The notes under the pieces are model-generated. The model was not told the DNA's origin, ran no database searches, and saw only the letters and a program-made list of their open reading frames with translations. 64,000 bases of DNA, taken from NCBI GenBank assembly GCA_020636215.1, contig JACJYG010000004.1:62001-126000 (forward strand). The letters are read 5' to 3'. Shown piece after piece: positions 45,432-55,106 of this stretch. Positions within the stretch are counted from its first letter, which is position 1. Every line of letters begins with the position of its first letter. This DNA comes from Lewinellaceae bacterium (GTDB taxonomy: Bacteria > Bacteroidota > Bacteroidia > Chitinophagales > Saprospiraceae). A program made the position numbers and the translations under genes.

Positions 45432-48400
45432 CTACCGCATCAACATCACATCCCCTTTAAAGAGAATCACCTCCCCGTCGATGAATTCGATCTCGGCAAA
45501 GTAGGCGAAAACCGCACCGTTCATTTTCTCGCCCCGATAGACGCCGTCCCAGCCCTGGCTGGGGTCGTTGGGTTGGAAGTTGTAGTTTTCGAAAACCGGC
45601 TCTCCCCAACGGTTAAAGATGAGGAAGGACTTCACCTCCCTGACCCCCGGGCCGGCTTGAATGTAGAAAACATCATTGCGGCCATCCTCATTGGGCGAAA
45701 AGACGTTCGGGATGTATATCGGGCGTTTCTTCTCCACAATGATTACGGTATTGTCGCTGTCGCTGCAACCGTTCTCATCAACAATGGTCACTCGGAAGCT
45801 GGAGGTCAGCTCAGGGCTTACCCAAACGGAGGCTTGGTTCCCAAAACTGATAGAATCCGGTTGCCAGAGGATCGTGTCTATGGAGATATTCGGGTTGTAA
45901 ACGGCCGTCAGGCGCACGCTGTCGCCGAGCTGAATAACGTTCTCCCCCTCGAGGTTGGTCGTCAGGGTAACAATCACTTCTTCAGGTTGTTCCAGGTTGA
46001 TCGACAATTCAGAGATACAGCCGTTCGCATCCTGTACGACAATGCTGTAATCATCGGCGCCGAGGCTGGTAAACTGGGTTTGAGCACTGAAGGGGCCGCC
46101 GTTTAAGGAGACCCGATAGGGCGGTAGGCCTCCGCTAATGTTAGACAGGCTAATGACCCCGTCATTGGCCTGGAAGCAACTGATCTGGCTAACCTGGGTT
46201 TCGAAGGTAGGCACTTCCAGGTTAGCGCTTACTTCCACCTCGTCGGTGGCGGCACAACCCGCCGCATTGGTAACCAGAAGGGTATACAGGCCGGGCTGGC
46301 CGACGTCAATAAACTGGCTGTTAGGATTAGGGATTACCACACCGGCAGGGCCAGTCCAGTTATAAGTGGCTCCTGCAGAGGTATTGTTGCTTCCAAGCGT
46401 AACCATGCCCATGTTGCAGGTCAACTCAAGGTCGCCGCCGGCATCTGCTACCGGCGCCGGCGCCACGACTACGCCCACCTCGGTTTGATCCACCGGGCAT
46501 ACGCCGCCATTATCGGCGGTATACACAAAGGTGTAGGAACCGGCCGGCTGGTTGCCCGGCTGAAAAATACTGGCAGCCCCGTTGAAGGCGCCGCCTGTTG
46601 AAGGTGAGGTACTGCTTTCCTGCCATTGCCCACCAGCATCAGCGCCACTAAGCAGGCTCCCCAACATAATTGTGGAATCGATGCCTTCGCAAAGAGAAAC
46701 CGAAGTCCCGGCTGAACCGGCGTTATTCGGCGCATCCACCTGAACCGTGAAGCTCGAATTGCCGTTGTAGACACAGTCAGGCAGCGTATTATCTACTACT
46801 GTAGACAGCTCAATTAGCGCAGTTTCACTAAGATCAATTTCCAGGGTAGACATTCCGCCAGTTAGCGTCACGGTTTGCGCTGCACCATTAACGGTATAAG
46901 TAACGGCAAATGGCCCGGCGCTGGAACTCTGGATATTGAACAGCAAGCTGGCCACAGAGCCCTGACAGACCGCTTCGGGGCCGGTAAGGGTAGCCGTCAA
47001 GGGCGGGCAATCCTGGGCCACACAACTTGCCGTAGCCACCACATCACTGCAAGAGTTGCCACTTACGGCAGTTACCTGTATCGTTACTTCCTGGCCGGGT
47101 GTCAGGCCAGTAAAGGTGTAGCTGGTTCCGTCCTGGATGCCGGCAGGGCCGCCGTTTAGCACTTCCACCATATAAGCGGTGGCGCCCGGTATGTCATCCC
47201 AAAGGAAAGCAATGGAGGTGCTGGTCGTTACACAATTGATCTCCAGAGGCGGCAGCGGGGCTTCCACTTCTACGGTTTGGGTGAAGAGCGCCGACTGACA
47301 AGTGTTTTCAACAACAGTCAGGCTTACTGTTTTCAGGCCGGCAGTATTCCAAGATACCTGATGAGGGCCGGGGCCGGTACCCGGGCTTGCTATGCCGCCA
47401 TTGAAATCCCAGTTGTAGGTAGCAGCGGAAGAAGCGGTTCCGGTATAGGTGACCAGAGAAATGCTGTCTTCACAAAGCGGGGATTCTACAGTAAAATTGG
47501 CAGTTGGCACAGCATTTACCGTTACCACCGTGGAAGCCGTCCACTGGCAAACGCCTTCTACATACTGTACACTAAGGGTGTAGTCACCTGCCTGAGGCAC
47601 AGCGCCGGGGTCGAATGTATTCCCTACTACACCCTGTCCCGACCAGGTATAAACGCCGCCGCCGGCTCCACCAGTTGCCGTAGCATTCAGGTTTACTGCA
47701 TTTGCGTCTTCACAAAACGGCCCCAAAGCGGGGATCGTAAGCACCACATCCGGGCAATCGAGCGCCACACAGCTTTGCTCTTCTATAATATTCCCGCAAG
47801 GGCTATCCGTTTCGGCCACCACCTGTATGGTTATTTCATCTCCAGGGTTGAGGCCGGTAACGGAATAGGTATTACCATTGAGAATACCCGTTGGGCCCGT
47901 CACATCCACAACCTGATAGCCGGTAGCACCGGCAATATCCGGCCAGCTGAACAGGATGGAGGTGTTATCTGTTTGACAGGAAATAGTAAACGGCGCCAGT
48001 GGCGCATCTACTTGAACTTCCTGGCTAAAGGGTTCTGAATCGCAACCATTTTCAGATACTGTCAGGGTAACTGTCTTCAGGCCGGCGCTGGGCCAGCTCA
48101 ATTGATGGGGGCCCGGCCCGGTACCGGGAGTAGCCATGCCGCCGTCAAAATCCCAGTTGAAAGTAGCCCCTGCTCCGGCGGATCCGGAATAGGTAATCGT
48201 GCTGGCCTGCGTCAGGCAGATCAGTGAGTCGGCGGTGAAAGTGGCGACAGGTTGCGGATTGATCACAACCTGCAGGCTGGCGTTATAGCTGCAGTTGCCT
48301 TCCTGGTAAGTATAAGTGATGGTATTCGTACCGATGTTGGCCTGGCCCGGGTCAAAAGTGCCATTAGCCGGGTCAATGATGCCGGGGCCGGCCCAGGATC

Positions 48401-51400
48401 CCGTTCCTCCTCCGGCGCCGCCGGTAACGGTAGCCTGCAGAGGAATCTCTACGAAAATGCTTCCTTCACAGAACGGCCCTACCGGAGCAATGGTGATCTG
48501 TACATCAGGGCAATCCTGAGCAATACACTCCAGTTCGGCAAAACTACTGCCACAGGGCGGCGCGCCGATGGCTTCCACTTCTATCCGAACCACATCGCCC
48601 GGGCTAAGCCCATCAACGAGGTAACTGTTGCCGGTTTGAGTACCGGTAGGGCCCGTCAGGACCGTAACGGCATAGCCTGTGGCGCCGGCTACATCCGGCC
48701 AACTAAAGAGAATAGAGGAGGTGGTTGTCTGGCAATCGATATCAGGTGTTGCCAGGGGCTCAGATACCTGCACCGTCTGAGTGAAAGGTTCTGAGGTGCA
48801 ATTGTTTTCGGCAACCGTGAGGGTAATCGTTTTCGAACCGCCGGTGGCCCAGCTCAGTTCATGGGGGCCGGCGCCGGTTCCGGGAGTGGCGGTGGCGTCC
48901 CCGAAATCCCAGGTATACGTAGCGCCCGGCCCGGCGCTGCCGTTGTAGGTTGCGGTACTCGAGCCATCGATACAGATCGAGCCATCGACTGTAAAATTGG
49001 CTGTGGGTTGCTCATTGACCGTGATATCGATACTATTGTTGTAACTGCAATTGCCTTCAATATAGTTGAAGTTGATGGTCCAGACGCCGGGGCCGGCGGT
49101 ATTGGGGCCGAACAGGCCCAGAGAGGTATCCGTAATCCCAGGGCCGGACCAACTTTCCGTTCCTCCACCGTTACCTCCGGTAATAGTAGCGGAAAGATCT
49201 ACCACGGCGGCGCTGGCGTCCAGGCAAATAGGAGCTACGGCGTCAATGGCGATCGTCACCATCGGACAATCTTCGGCAATGCAGGATCCGGTTGCGGAGC
49301 TGTTGCCGCAGGGGCCTGTACCAACTGCTTCCACCTGAATTTGAACCATGTCTCCAGGGTTGAGGCCGGTGACGAGATAGGTATTGCCATTTTGGACACC
49401 CGGAGGGCCCGTTAACACGGTGACGTTATAGCTCACCGCACCGGGCACGTTATTCCAGGTGAATTCTACCGAGGATGTCGTGGGGTTACAGTTGATTACC
49501 GGTTGAGGCAATGGGCTGGTAACGACCACTGTCTGTGTAAATTGCTGAGAAGGGCAGCCATCTTCTTCCACGATGAGGCTGACCGTCTTCGTTCCTGCCG
49601 TTGCCCAGCTTACCTGATGGGGGCCGGCGCCGGTACCCGGCGCCGCAGTACCTCCGTTGAACGTCCAGGTGAAAGTGGCATTGACCGGATCGGCCGTGCC
49701 GGTATAGGTGATGGAGATGGCCTGGTTGATACACACCGTGTCCGCACTTAAGGTGAAATCAGCAGAGGGTGTTTCATAAATGGTAATATCTATGGTTTCC
49801 GTTCCACTGCAGGGCCCCTCCGTGTAGGTGTAGGTGATGGTGTGTACGCCGGGGCCTGCCGCCACCGGATCAAAGACACCTCCGGCGGGATCGGTAATGC
49901 CGGGGCCACTCCAGGCGCCGGTACCGTTGCCCGTGCCGCCGGAAACGGTTGCGCCAAGGGTGAACGTAGGTGTATTGGCGTTCAGGCAGATCTCATTGGC
50001 GGGGTTGACGTTGGCAATATCGATCGCAAAATTAGGGCAGGGCGCGGCGCTGCAGGAGAACTGGGCGCTGCTGTTGCCACAAGGGCCCGTATTCAGCGCA
50101 GCCACTTCAATGGTAACCATCTCCTGTGGCTGCAGGCCATTTACCGTAAAAGAGTTTCCACTTTGGGCGCCGGTTTGCCCACTAAGCACCACTACGTTAT
50201 ACCCCGTGGCTCCTGGCACATCGCTCCAGTTGAACGTAACCGAGGTGGTCGTGGCTGTTCCGCAGCTGATCACCGGCGGGGGTAGTGGTTCCTGGATACT
50301 GGCCGGGGCAGTGAACAGTTCAGAAATACATGCGTTTTCCGTGACCGTTAGGCCAATCACGTTATTTCCTCCATTCGCCCAGCTGACTGTATGGGGCCCG
50401 GGGCCGGTACCCGGAATAGCTGTTCCGCCGTCAAAATCCCAGGTAAAAGTAGCTGTGCTGTCTGCGGTACCGATATAGGTAACTGTTATGCTGCCTGAAG
50501 TACAGATGGAGTTGGTATCAAGCGCAAAATCTGCAGTAGGAACGGGGAATATATTAATGGTTAACGTATCGTAGTAAATGCAATCACCTTCGGAATAGGC
50601 AAGTATGACCTCATGGGCGCCGGTATCGGCTACCACCGGGTCAAACATGCCAGGCAGGGTATCTATCATGCCAGGGCCGCTCCAAAGGGTGTCGCCGGCC
50701 ATTGTTGCACCGGTGATTGTCACCGATAGCTGAATGGGAGCATTGGCGCCATCCAGACAAATATCTGCAACCGGAGTAATGCTAACCCCTACGGGGGGGC
50801 AATCCTGAGAAAAGCAACTAATCTGGGTAGTGGGATTAGCGCAGCTATTGTTTCCGACAGCCCCTACGGTAATGATGACTTCTTCACCCGGCGAAAGGCC
50901 GGTAACGGTGTAAGAAGTACCGCTCCCCGAACCCGGCTGGCCGCTCAACACGTCAACGGCATAACCGGTAGCGCCGGGCACGGCGTTCCAGGTGAAGGTA
51001 ACGGAGTTGGGGGTGACCGGGCCGCACTGCACGTTTGGCGCAGGCAACGACTGTTCCACCGTGACCCCCACGAAAGTGGTATTCCGACAACCGTTGGCAT
51101 CGGTCACGGTGACTTCGTAAATAGTGGAGGTAGTTGGGGCTACCGATATGGTAGCGCCAGTTTGAGTGGTGCTCCATTCATAGTCGTCCCCACCAATGGC
51201 TGTAAGCTGGGTGGTTTCCCCGGCACAAATAATATCGGGGTCGGCGAATGCATCGACGACAGGGGGAGGGTTAACCAGGATAAGTTGCTCCGCCACCGCC
51301 TGACAGCCGAAGGCATCTGTGACGGTTACGAAAACATCTTCCAGGGGTAGTTGTAAAAGTTCAATAGCGATCACCGGCCCGGCCTGGCCGTTACTCCACT

Positions 51401-53288
51401 CGTACTGAACGCCGCCCGAGGCAGACAGCGTGATCAGGCTTCCCTGGCAGGCTTCCAGTGGGCCCTGTATCTCCGCTTCCGGGAGGGGGTATACCGTTAC
51501 CTGCACCTCTTTAGTGTCGGTACATCCGTTGGCGGTCTGTATATCTACCGTGAAGGTCAGTATTTCGGCGGAGGTGACGGAAGGAGCCGGTATTTGAATA
51601 GTAGGCCCTACCCCATAGGGGCCCCAGTCGTAAAACACCCCACCCGAAGCAGTTAGAGTGATCAATTCGCCCATGCAGATGGCTGTGGGCGAGGCCTGGG
51701 CCATAGTATTGACCGGCAGGTAACTGACATTGACCATGACAGGGTTGGCCGGACAGCCATCTACGGTGACGTTAAGGGTATAGGTACCCGGAAATGGTAC
51801 AACGGGGTTTTGCTGATTGGAAGAAAAACCATTCGGCCCGGCCCATTGATAAATGACCGTACTGCCATCCGGGATGACATCACCGAAAACCTGCAAATCT
51901 TCACCCGGGCAGGCTGGGGTGGTGGAAGCCATGGCCAGTGGTGGCGGCCCGGGAGTAACGTTAATAAATTTCGAACGGGTGCAACCGGAAACGGCATTGG
52001 TCGCCACGATGTTGTAGGTGCCGGCCGGCAGGTTGTCCAGCGTTTCCTGGCCAGGGCTGGCGGTAGATTCGTAAATAATCATACCGCTTGCGTTAAAGAC
52101 GGTATAATTCCAGGGGCCTGGCGTGAAACCGCCTCCGCCCTCGAAAGTGATCGAGCCATCGTTGCCGCCCAGGCAGGAAGTTGGGGTGGCGAATGCTAGC
52201 GGATCGGGATCATTGCAGCAGGTCGCCGAGGCCAGGGAAGTAAAAACAGTTTGGGTATTACAACCGGTCTGGGTCCAGGAACCGGAATCTCCATCGGACA
52301 AGGGGTTGACCAGGATGCCCAGGTTGGCGCCATTGTCGTTGGGAGGGCAATCCGCAACTTGAATAAACCAACAGAAAGTCACAGGAGGCGCCGAACCACC
52401 AATATTGGCGCAGCCCCCTACCCCATCGCCCCAGTTATTACCGGGATTGCCATCATTGGGGGAGCCGCCGCATCCAATACCGGAAGAAGAATCGTAGGCA
52501 AAACCGGGCCCGTAAGTAATGCCGGTATTGCAACTGGTCCAGGAATCGTACCAGTTCCAGGACCCATCGCCGCCGCAGGATGCCGGCGGGATCGGGACCA
52601 GGGTCCCCATGTCCCAGCCAGGGCCAAATTGCACTTCTACCGCGTGAAGCCATTCAACTGTACCGGTAACATCCCACTGGGTAATGGTATAGCAAAACTG
52701 GACCGTAGTACCCGAAGAATAGGTGCCGTTGGCCGGCGGGGGCACTGCGGAAAGAAAGCTATTGTTCAGGCATGGGTCACAGTCGCGGGAAGCCTGGAAT
52801 GATAGAGTAAAATTGCCGGTGTCATTAATGTCCGCGCCTGACACCAGGATGAAATATTGTTGCCCGGGGTCCAACGTAAGCGGCCCCAGCGTTACGTTTC
52901 CGGAGTTGTTCATGGCCTTGGCGCAGGCAATAGCGGTTAGGAAGTTGCAGTTAGACCCTGTAAACAGCACGATATTCGGGGTAGACAGGCCCACCACCGT
53001 AATCGACAACTGGTTAGAAGGGGCTATAAAAGTATACCACACTTCCGCCGCCGGCCCGTTGGTGCCGCCACCGGGGTTGCAACCGGAAAATTGCGGATAG
53101 GGAATGGTTGAGGTAGCGCCGTTATTGTTGGTCGAGATATTGGTTGTAACGGGCGTACCGGCCGGGCAGGGCGCCGGCGCAGTAACATTGACCATTTGGG
53201 CGCCCGAACATTCATCATTGGCCGGCTGCGCCCAAAGGGTGAGGTTTAAAAATAAAAAGAACAGAACGAGTGTAGATCTAATTCTCAT
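45432..53288 (-). CDS. Giant T9SS type-B secreted protein with FN3-PKD supermodules
   Basis: 2,618 residues from ATG 53288 (signal peptide MRIRSTLVLFFLFLNLTLWA). Order: a PPC-like beta domain (about 20-170; WYTFIAPSNQLSITVVG, GQQYFILVSG); a cysteine- and Gly-rich part (170-360; WNWYDSWTSCNTGITYG); an SprB-like repeat (about 370-440); Ig-like units (about 450-740); five supermodules of about 250 residues (about 745-2010), each a fibronectin III domain (VTFTWNAVPGATGYAV), an Ig-like unit (GSWAGPGIIDPANGTF) and a PKD domain (ATFTWDFDGG, GTGPGPHQVSW); a sixth FN3; further Ig-like units; an SprB repeat (about 2370-2450); and the type-B sorting domain (about 2523-2618; NVFSPNEDGRNDVFY). A T9SS-exported surface adhesin or fibre is likely. 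Confidence 0.93.
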   Translation of the reverse strand: MRIRSTLVLFFLFLNLTLWAQPANDECSGAQMVNVTAPAPCPAGTPVTTNISTNNNGATSTIPYPQFSGCNPGGGTNGPAAEVWYTFIAPSNQLSITVVGLSTPNIVLFTGSNCNFLTAIACAKAMNNSGNVTLGPLTLDPGQQYFILVSGADINDTGNFTLSFQASRDCDPCLNNSFLSAVPPPANGTYSSGTTVQFCYTITQWDVTGTVEWLHAVEVQFGPGWDMGTLVPIPPASCGGDGSWNWYDSWTSCNTGITYGPGFAYDSSSGIGCGGSPNDGNPGNNWGDGVGGCANIGGSAPPVTFCWFIQVADCPPNDNGANLGILVNPLSDGDSGSWTQTGCNTQTVFTSLASATCCNDPDPLAFATPTSCLGGNDGSITFEGGGGFTPGPWNYTVFNASGMIIYESTASPGQETLDNLPAGTYNIVATNAVSGCTRSKFINVTPGPPPLAMASTTPACPGEDLQVFGDVIPDGSTVIYQWAGPNGFSSNQQNPVVPFPGTYTLNVTVDGCPANPVMVNVSYLPVNTMAQASPTAICMGELITLTASGGVFYDWGPYGVGPTIQIPAPSVTSAEILTFTVDIQTANGCTDTKEVQVTVYPLPEAEIQGPLEACQGSLITLSASGGVQYEWSNGQAGPVIAIELLQLPLEDVFVTVTDAFGCQAVAEQLILVNPPPVVDAFADPDIICAGETTQLTAIGGDDYEWSTTQTGATISVAPTTSTIYEVTVTDANGCRNTTFVGVTVEQSLPAPNVQCGPVTPNSVTFTWNAVPGATGYAVDVLSGQPGSGSGTSYTVTGLSPGEEVIITVGAVGNNSCANPTTQISCFSQDCPPVGVSITPVADICLDGANAPIQLSVTITGATMAGDTLWSGPGMIDTLPGMFDPVVADTGAHEVILAYSEGDCIYYDTLTINIFPVPTADFALDTNSICTSGSITVTYIGTADSTATFTWDFDGGTAIPGTGPGPHTVSWANGGNNVIGLTVTENACISELFTAPASIQEPLPPPVISCGTATTTSVTFNWSDVPGATGYNVVVLSGQTGAQSGNSFTVNGLQPQEMVTIEVAALNTGPCGNSSAQFSCSAAPCPNFAIDIANVNPANEICLNANTPTFTLGATVSGGTGNGTGAWSGPGITDPAGGVFDPVAAGPGVHTITYTYTEGPCSGTETIDITIYETPSADFTLSADTVCINQAISITYTGTADPVNATFTWTFNGGTAAPGTGAGPHQVSWATAGTKTVSLIVEEDGCPSQQFTQTVVVTSPLPQPVINCNPTTSSVEFTWNNVPGAVSYNVTVLTGPPGVQNGNTYLVTGLNPGDMVQIQVEAVGTGPCGNSSATGSCIAEDCPMVTIAIDAVAPICLDASAAVVDLSATITGGNGGGTESWSGPGITDTSLGLFGPNTAGPGVWTINFNYIEGNCSYNNSIDITVNEQPTANFTVDGSICIDGSSTATYNGSAGPGATYTWDFGDATATPGTGAGPHELSWATGGSKTITLTVAENNCTSEPFTQTVQVSEPLATPDIDCQTTTSSILFSWPDVAGATGYAVTVLTGPTGTQTGNSYLVDGLSPGDVVRIEVEAIGAPPCGSSFAELECIAQDCPDVQITIAPVGPFCEGSIFVEIPLQATVTGGAGGGTGSWAGPGIIDPANGTFDPGQANIGTNTITYTYQEGNCSYNASLQVVINPQPVATFTADSLICLTQASTITYSGSAGAGATFNWDFDGGMATPGTGPGPHQLSWPSAGLKTVTLTVSENGCDSEPFSQEVQVDAPLAPFTISCQTDNTSILFSWPDIAGATGYQVVDVTGPTGILNGNTYSVTGLNPGDEITIQVVAETDSPCGNIIEEQSCVALDCPDVVLTIPALGPFCEDANAVNLNATATGGAGGGVYTWSGQGVVGNTFDPGAVPQAGDYTLSVQYVEGVCQWTASTVVTVNAVPTANFTVESPLCEDSISLVTYTGTASSAATYNWDFNGGIASPGTGPGPHQVSWNTAGLKTVSLTVVENTCQSALFTQTVEVEAPLPPLEINCVTTSTSIAFLWDDIPGATAYMVEVLNGGPAGIQDGTSYTFTGLTPGQEVTIQVTAVSGNSCSDVVATASCVAQDCPPLTATLTGPEAVCQGSVASLLFNIQSSSAGPFAVTYTVNGAAQTVTLTGGMSTLEIDLSETALIELSTVVDNTLPDCVYNGNSSFTVQVDAPNNAGSAGTSVSLCEGIDSTIMLGSLLSGADAGGQWQESSTSPSTGGAFNGAASIFQPGNQPAGSYTFVYTADNGGVCPVDQTEVGVVVAPAPVADAGGDLELTCNMGMVTLGSNNTSAGATYNWTGPAGVVIPNPNSQFIDVGQPGLYTLLVTNAAGCAATDEVEVSANLEVPTFETQVSQISCFQANDGVISLSNISGGLPPYRVSLNGGPFSAQTQFTSLGADDYSIVVQDANGCISELSINLEQPEEVIVTLTTNLEGENVIQLGDSVRLTAVYNPNISIDTILWQPDSISFGNQASVWVSPELTSSFRVTIVDENGCSDSDNTVIIVEKKRPIYIPNVFSPNEDGRNDVFYIQAGPGVREVKSFLIFNRWGEPVFENYNFQPNDPSQGWDGVYRGEKMNGAVFAYFAEIEFIDGEVILFKGDVMLMR
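47250..51055 (-). repeat. Five tandem FN3-Ig-PKD coding modules, about 750-770 bp each
   Basis: The PKD signature GTGPGPH is encoded near 47365, 48110, 48865, 49620 and 50395, spaced about 745-775 bp apart. The DNA around it is strongly alike between copies, which points to duplication or exchange between modules. Confidence 0.8.
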
Positions 53289-53562
53289 AAGCCTGTTTTA
53301 GAGTGATTGCTGAATGAAGGCTATTTCTTTTTGAGCATATCTGTGGCTCCGGCACTTTTGAGAAAAAATGCGGGGCAAGGGTTCAGGGTGGTTCTGTAAT
53401 CAAATGGAATGGGGAAGAAGAGGTAAGCAGGCTACCTCTTTGGCATTTCTGCCAAATAAAAATTTCGAAAAAAGGGTTAAAGGACGCGTTTATTCCAATG
53501 GACTTGAAAAAGCCGCGGCAAATTACGACATTTTTGTGGTTACACCCTGCTTTGTTTTTGTC

Positions 53563-54321
53563 TTACAGCTCGCGAATCCAAATATTGCGGTAACTGACCT
53601 TGTTACTATGATCCTGCAATTTGAGCGCCGCCGGGCCATGGGCTATGTTCTTCGGCCAACCTCTGTACTCTGTAGTGCCCTGAATAACAGTATGGTTTTG
53701 AACTAAAACTCCATTGTGAAGGACGGTGGCCGTACCGGGGGAAACCCTGACCCCGTCTTTGTTAAACCGGGGCGCCTGGAAGATAATATCATAACGCTGC
53801 CATTCGCCAGGCGGGCGGCAGGCGTTGACAAGGGGCATCTGCTGCTTATAAATGGAGCCTGCCTGCCCGTTGGAATAGGTTCGGTTGTTGTAATTGTCGA
53901 GTACCTGTACTTCATAGCGCTCCTGGAGGAAGACTCCACTATTGCCCCGGCCTTGTCCGTCGCCGGTTATCTCGGCCGGCGTCCGAAACTCGAGATGCAA
54001 CTGTACATCGCCGAACAAACGGCGCGTTTTGATGTCTCCGGAGTCGGGAACGACTGTCATTGAGCCATCGGCATTGATTGTCCATGGGGCGGGCGATCCA
54101 TCTTTGGCTGATACCCATTCATCCAGGTTACTGCCATCAAACAATACGATGGCGTCGGAGGGCGGCTCCGCACCTTCACCCGGGCTGACTACCCTTACCT
54201 GAGGCTCCCAGAATTCGGTGAGCGCCGGAGCAATAGTCGTGTCTTCCACGGTTTGAGCCTGGATCGGCGCCTGCGCCAGAAGCAGAATAATTACGGAAAG
54301 AATTTGGAAATACTTAGCCAT
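53563..54321 (-). CDS. DUF1080 family protein (3-keto-disaccharide hydrolase type)
   Basis: 252 residues from ATG 54321 (signal peptide MAKYFQILSVIILLLAQAPIQA); the longer frame to 54372 is not supported. The jelly-roll domain reads AIVLFDGSNLDEWVSAKDGS, PWTINADGSMTVVPDSGDI, FGDVQLHLEFRTPAE, and GNSGVFLQERYEVQVLDNY. It then has GEWQRYDIIFQAPRF and ends ALKLQDHSNKVSYRNIWIREL, all hallmarks of the family. Members act on 3-keto-sugars or serve as concanavalin-like binding domains. It should be periplasmic or at the surface. Its upstream region contains a MITE-like element. Confidence 0.92.
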   Translation of the reverse strand: MAKYFQILSVIILLLAQAPIQAQTVEDTTIAPALTEFWEPQVRVVSPGEGAEPPSDAIVLFDGSNLDEWVSAKDGSPAPWTINADGSMTVVPDSGDIKTRRLFGDVQLHLEFRTPAEITGDGQGRGNSGVFLQERYEVQVLDNYNNRTYSNGQAGSIYKQQMPLVNACRPPGEWQRYDIIFQAPRFNKDGVRVSPGTATVLHNGVLVQNHTVIQGTTEYRGWPKNIAHGPAALKLQDHSNKVSYRNIWIREL

Positions 54322-54381
54322 AGTCGTCTCGGTTTTGACCAGAAGTATAGCATTTTCTTTTTTCGAAAGCAATTAACCTTT

Positions 54382-54545
54382 AGAACTTGTTTAAATTTCA
54401 TACTTCGGGTTGAAAATGCCCCTTTTTCGGTGATACTTCGTTCCTTTTTTTGTCCATACCTTCCAGGTATGCACTTCAAAAAGAGCCTTGTCTCACCAAA
54501 AAATGAATCCTTTTCATTCCCAAAAACGAATTTTAAACAAGTTCT
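54382..54545. mobile_element. MITE-like element with terminal inverted repeats
   Basis: AGAACTTGTTTAAA (54382-54395) and its perfect complement (54532-54545) bound a 164-bp stretch. The similarity continues imperfectly inward for about 37 bp on each side (TTC-T...GGG..TGAAAA). There is no reading frame inside. One end overlaps the 3' end of the zinc-ribbon gene. No clear target-site duplication is visible. Confidence 0.5.
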
Positions 54546-54801
54546 TAACCCTTTCAATGCGTATTTTGATGCTTTTCAGTTCTCCTTCCAGCCATTTATC
54601 CAATCCTTTATACCAATCGATATGTGGAGACATGCGGTTGCAACCGCCTCGCCAGGCAATGCATTGGGTGTCCTTCCATTGCTTTCCACAGGCCGGGCAG
54701 CGACCCGCTGTTTCAAAGGTGTTCCAGATGTGGCCGCAGGTACAGCCCCAGTAGGCGCCGCCGTCGGGCTCCCATGCGCATTTTGGGCAGGTTATTTTCA
54801 T
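54514..54801 (-). CDS. Small zinc-ribbon protein
   Basis: 95 residues from ATG 54801. Three paired-cysteine knuckles (CPKC at 5-8, CTCGH at 20-24, CPACGKQW at 35-42) and tryptophans indicate a zinc-ribbon fold; a fourth pair is split (CIAWRGGC). The rest is helical and basic (WYKGLDKWLEGELKSIKIRIERV). It is probably cytoplasmic, and nucleic-acid or protein binding is possible. The last ten residues (NLFKIRFWE region) are encoded within the inverted repeat of the MITE-like element, so the element may have replaced the original C-terminus. A hairpin array begins immediately before its start codon. Confidence 0.75.
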   Translation of the reverse strand: MKITCPKCAWEPDGGAYWGCTCGHIWNTFETAGRCPACGKQWKDTQCIAWRGGCNRMSPHIDWYKGLDKWLEGELKSIKIRIERVKNLFKIRFWE

Positions 54802-54802
54802 G

Positions 54803-55013
54803 TCTTGTTTGTCTTGTGCGTCTTGTTCGTCTTGTGCGTCTTGTTCGTCTCGTGCGTCTTGTTCGTCTTATGGGTCTCGTGGGTCAGACACATTAGACAC
54901 ATTAGACACATTAGACATACCAGACATATTGTGCGTCTTGTGCGTCTTGTCTTGTTCGTCTCGTGGGTCTTGTTCGTCTCGTAGGTCTTGTGCGTCTCGT
55001 GGGTCTTGGGGAA
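54803..55013. repeat. 10-bp-period hairpin array, left part
   Basis: Units such as GTCTTGTGCG and GTCTTGTTCG (10 bp each) run to the apex GTGGGTCAGACA (GGGTCAGACA at 54881-54890). They then switch to units of the opposite sense (CACATTAGAC, CATACCAGAC), and another run of the first sense starts near 54931 without its partner. Both kinds pair with each other at about seven of ten positions. Open frames through it encode only Ser/Cys or Thr/His repeats and are not genes. Confidence 0.8.
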
Positions 55014-55106
55014 TGAAATTAATAAAAAAGAAAAAAGTTTCACTGGGCTTATGGAATTTCAATGGGTTTTGCGTCTTATGCTATTGAACCTTAAAAAACC
55101 AAAAGC

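Noticed and set aside
53289..53562. Gene in the gap behind the DUF1080 gene
   Set aside because: The open frame at 53368-53706 overlaps the real gene, lacks motifs and has intergenic-like composition.
54800..55087. Protein-coding frames in the hairpin arrays
   Set aside because: They translate to pure Ser/Cys, Leu/Val or Thr/His repeats and overlap one another on both strands, which is what the DNA repeat alone would give.
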